A stretch of DNA of 6,732 nt, from NCBI GenBank assembly GCA_025928435.1, contig JAICJM010000204.1:1-6732 (forward strand), in the 5' to 3' direction. Position numbers and translations under genes: made by a program. The notes below the pieces were generated by a model, which ran no database searches, was not told where the DNA came from, and was given only the letters and a program-made list of their open reading frames with translations. Of the stretch, positions 5,875-6,732 are shown in pieces (positions within the stretch are counted from its first letter, which is position 1; the number at the start of each line of letters is the position of its first letter). The stretch is from Thermoleophilia bacterium (GTDB lineage: Bacteria > Actinomycetota > Thermoleophilia > Gaiellales > JAICJC01).

Positions 5875-6474
5875 TCAGGCGACTGCGTTCGTGAGGCGGG
5901 CGTCCTGCGCCCGGGCGAGCGCGAGCACGCGCGAGAGGGTGACGTGGCGGCCGAAGACGGCGATGAGCTCGAGCGCGGCGCCACGCTGCCAGCCGTAGGC
6001 GTACGCGGGCAGGCCCTCGACGGTGCCGGCGAGCATGAGCCGCGGCGTGCCGGGCGCGCCCGGCGGCACCGCGACGACGTGGGCGTGCAGCTGGCGGGTG
6101 AGGTGTGCGACGGCCTGGGCGTCGCCGATCACGGTCCGGGCTGCCCCGGCGTCGCGGTAGGTCATCACCTGGCTGACGATCCCGACCTGGGCCGGGCGGG
6201 CGAACCCGGCCGAGTATCCGGCCACGTACGCGCGCCGGTCGGCGGCGCGGGCGCTGGCCGATTCGTGCAGCAGCTCGTGGGCGAGGGTGATCGGCGTGGT
6301 CGCGCTCGCCTGGCGGACGTACCCGGGGCCGAGGTCGGACGCATGTAGGACGAGCGAGGCCGGATCGGGCAGCTCCGGCGCCGCGTTGGCTGCGGGCCCG
6401 GCCGCGCCGCTGCCGCACGCGGCCGCGAGCGCGAGGGCGAGGGCGAGCAGGGCGACGGGTGCGAGGCGGTTCAC
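5875..6474 (-). CDS. Putative lipoprotein of unknown function
   Basis: Read from GTG 6474, this is a 199-residue protein with a type II signal peptide: a short basic start (VNRL), a hydrophobic core of Ala/Leu, and a lipobox ending LAAAC at Cys20, followed by a Gly/Ala/Pro-rich tether (21-38). It should be exported and anchored to the outer face of the membrane. The mature part begins DPASLVLHASDLGPGYV, a DLGPGY-type opening seen in small actinobacterial lipoproteins, and ends with ALARAQDARLTNAV. No catalytic motif is evident. The start at 6474 is chosen because GAGGAG lies just upstream and because the lipoprotein signal begins there. The frame is also open back to a TTG at 6591, which would add 39 non-signal-like residues. 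It precedes, and directly abuts, the helix-turn-helix gene. Confidence 0.75.
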   Translation of the reverse strand: MNRLAPVALLALALALAAACGSGAAGPAANAAPELPDPASLVLHASDLGPGYVRQASATTPITLAHELLHESASARAADRRAYVAGYSAGFARPAQVGIVSQVMTYRDAGAARTVIGDAQAVAHLTRQLHAHVVAVPPGAPGTPRLMLAGTVEGLPAYAYGWQRGAALELIAVFGRHVTLSRVLALARAQDARLTNAVA

Positions 6475-6477
6475 CCG

Positions 6478-6483
6478 CTCCTC
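6478..6483 (-). promoter_or_regulatory. Ribosome binding site of the lipoprotein gene
   Basis: On the minus strand GAGGAG is followed by CGG and the GTG at 6474. The spacing of three bases is a little short, but together with the signal peptide it favours this start over the upstream TTG at 6591. Confidence 0.5.
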
Positions 6484-6572
6484 ATCGGCCCACGCCGCCA
6501 TCACCTTGAACGACCGGTGCTTCGAGGAGCTGCGGTCCCAGTAGGGCGCGTCGCTTGCCGATCTGACATCGC

Positions 6573-6588
6573 GCGAGCGACCGCTCGC
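6573..6588 (-). terminator. Perfect inverted repeat after the oxygenase gene (terminator-like or operator)
   Basis: The minus strand reads GCGAGCG-GT-CGCTCGC, a seven-base perfect stem (or six bases with a four-base loop) beginning four bases after the TGA of the oxygenase. No run of T follows, so an intrinsic terminator of the textbook kind is doubtful. It could be a U-less terminator or RNA-stabilising hairpin, or an operator for the downstream lipoprotein gene. Confidence 0.4.
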
Positions 6589-6591
6589 CAA

Positions 6592-6732
6592 TCACGCCGC
6601 GTCGTGAAAGATGATCCCGAGCGTCGTGCGCTCGCCTCCGAGCACGGTCGCGACGCCGTGGCGCATCGCCGCGCGGTAGAAGCCACGGGAGCCCCGGATG
6701 GGGCGGTTGCGGGTGGGGAAGACGAGGAACGC
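6592..6732 (-). CDS. 2-oxoglutarate/Fe(II)-dependent oxygenase, C-terminal fragment
   Basis: The minus-strand frame is open from the right edge of the window to the TGA at 6594-6592, giving the last 46 residues; the start lies outside. The fragment begins AFLVFPTRNRPIRG and contains FYRAAMRHGVATVLGGERTT followed by LGIIFHDAA. This fits the end of a 2OG-Fe(II) oxygenase (prolyl 4-hydroxylase-like double-stranded beta helix): His25 in RHGV as the distal iron ligand, and Arg35 in GGERTTL as the residue that binds the 2-oxoglutarate carboxylate, followed by the last beta strand. The first HxD motif would lie upstream, outside the window. The substrate is unknown. A 117-base spacer with an inverted repeat separates it from the lipoprotein gene on the same strand. 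Confidence 0.7.
   Translation of the reverse strand, partial: AFLVFPTRNRPIRGSRGFYRAAMRHGVATVLGGERTTLGIIFHDAA

Noticed and set aside
4978..6348. One 456-codon plus-strand open frame as a single permease-ureohydrolase fusion protein
   Set aside because: After about 5385 the frame loses ureohydrolase similarity and runs as antisense shadow through two convincing minus-strand genes. The start cuts into a transmembrane hairpin and has no ribosome binding site.
6475..6591. N-terminal extension of the lipoprotein to the TTG at 6591
   Set aside because: The 39 extra residues are polar and would bury the signal peptide inside the protein; the GTG at 6474 has its own Shine-Dalgarno and starts a proper lipoprotein signal.
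1..6732. CRISPR array, tRNA or rRNA gene, insertion sequence
   Set aside because: No regularly spaced repeats, no cloverleaf-like arms with a CCA end, no transposase-like reading frame and no terminal inverted repeats were seen.

Overview
The window is very G+C-rich (by eye around 70%), densely packed and full of GTG/TTG starts preceded by good Shine-Dalgarno sequences. This, with an actinobacterial-style lipoprotein and a small helix-turn-helix protein, suggests a high-GC actinomycete, possibly of the Thermoleophilia type. That placement is an inference from style, not from a marker gene.

Left part (1-4897, plus strand): a tightly coupled operon that enters from beyond the left edge. It holds the end of a NodB-type polysaccharide deacetylase-family hydrolase, a 12-TM APC-family amino acid/polyamine-type permease, a short-chain dehydrogenase/reductase (SDR) locus, an intact agmatinase-type ureohydrolase and a calcineurin-like metallophosphoesterase. 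Successive genes overlap by 14, 8, 4 and 4 bases. The likely theme is import of a nitrogenous (amide, imide or guanidino) compound, hydrolytic removal of its nitrogen groups and redox processing of the product. The exact substrate cannot be read from the sequence.

The SDR locus is broken. Recognisable SDR protein runs through three successive reading frames, and the strand that leads into the NAG motif occurs twice in slightly different versions. It therefore looks like a collapsed pair of paralogous SDR genes.

Middle part (4898-5510, plus strand): no intact gene. It contains pieces of a second APC permease (its N-terminus, then one transmembrane hairpin) joined to the C-terminal part of a second ureohydrolase, which is itself frameshifted near its end. 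The order permease then ureohydrolase repeats that of the intact operon, so this appears to be a decayed or deletion-collapsed second module. An assembly artefact is a serious alternative.

Right part (5521-6732, minus strand, convergent): the C-terminus of a 2-oxoglutarate/Fe(II) oxygenase running off the right edge, a putative lipoprotein, and a 117-residue protein with a beta-rich N-terminus and a Myb/SANT-like C-terminal helix-turn-helix. The last two abut directly (TGAATG). A perfect short inverted repeat lies just after the oxygenase stop. I saw no RNA genes, CRISPR arrays or insertion sequences.
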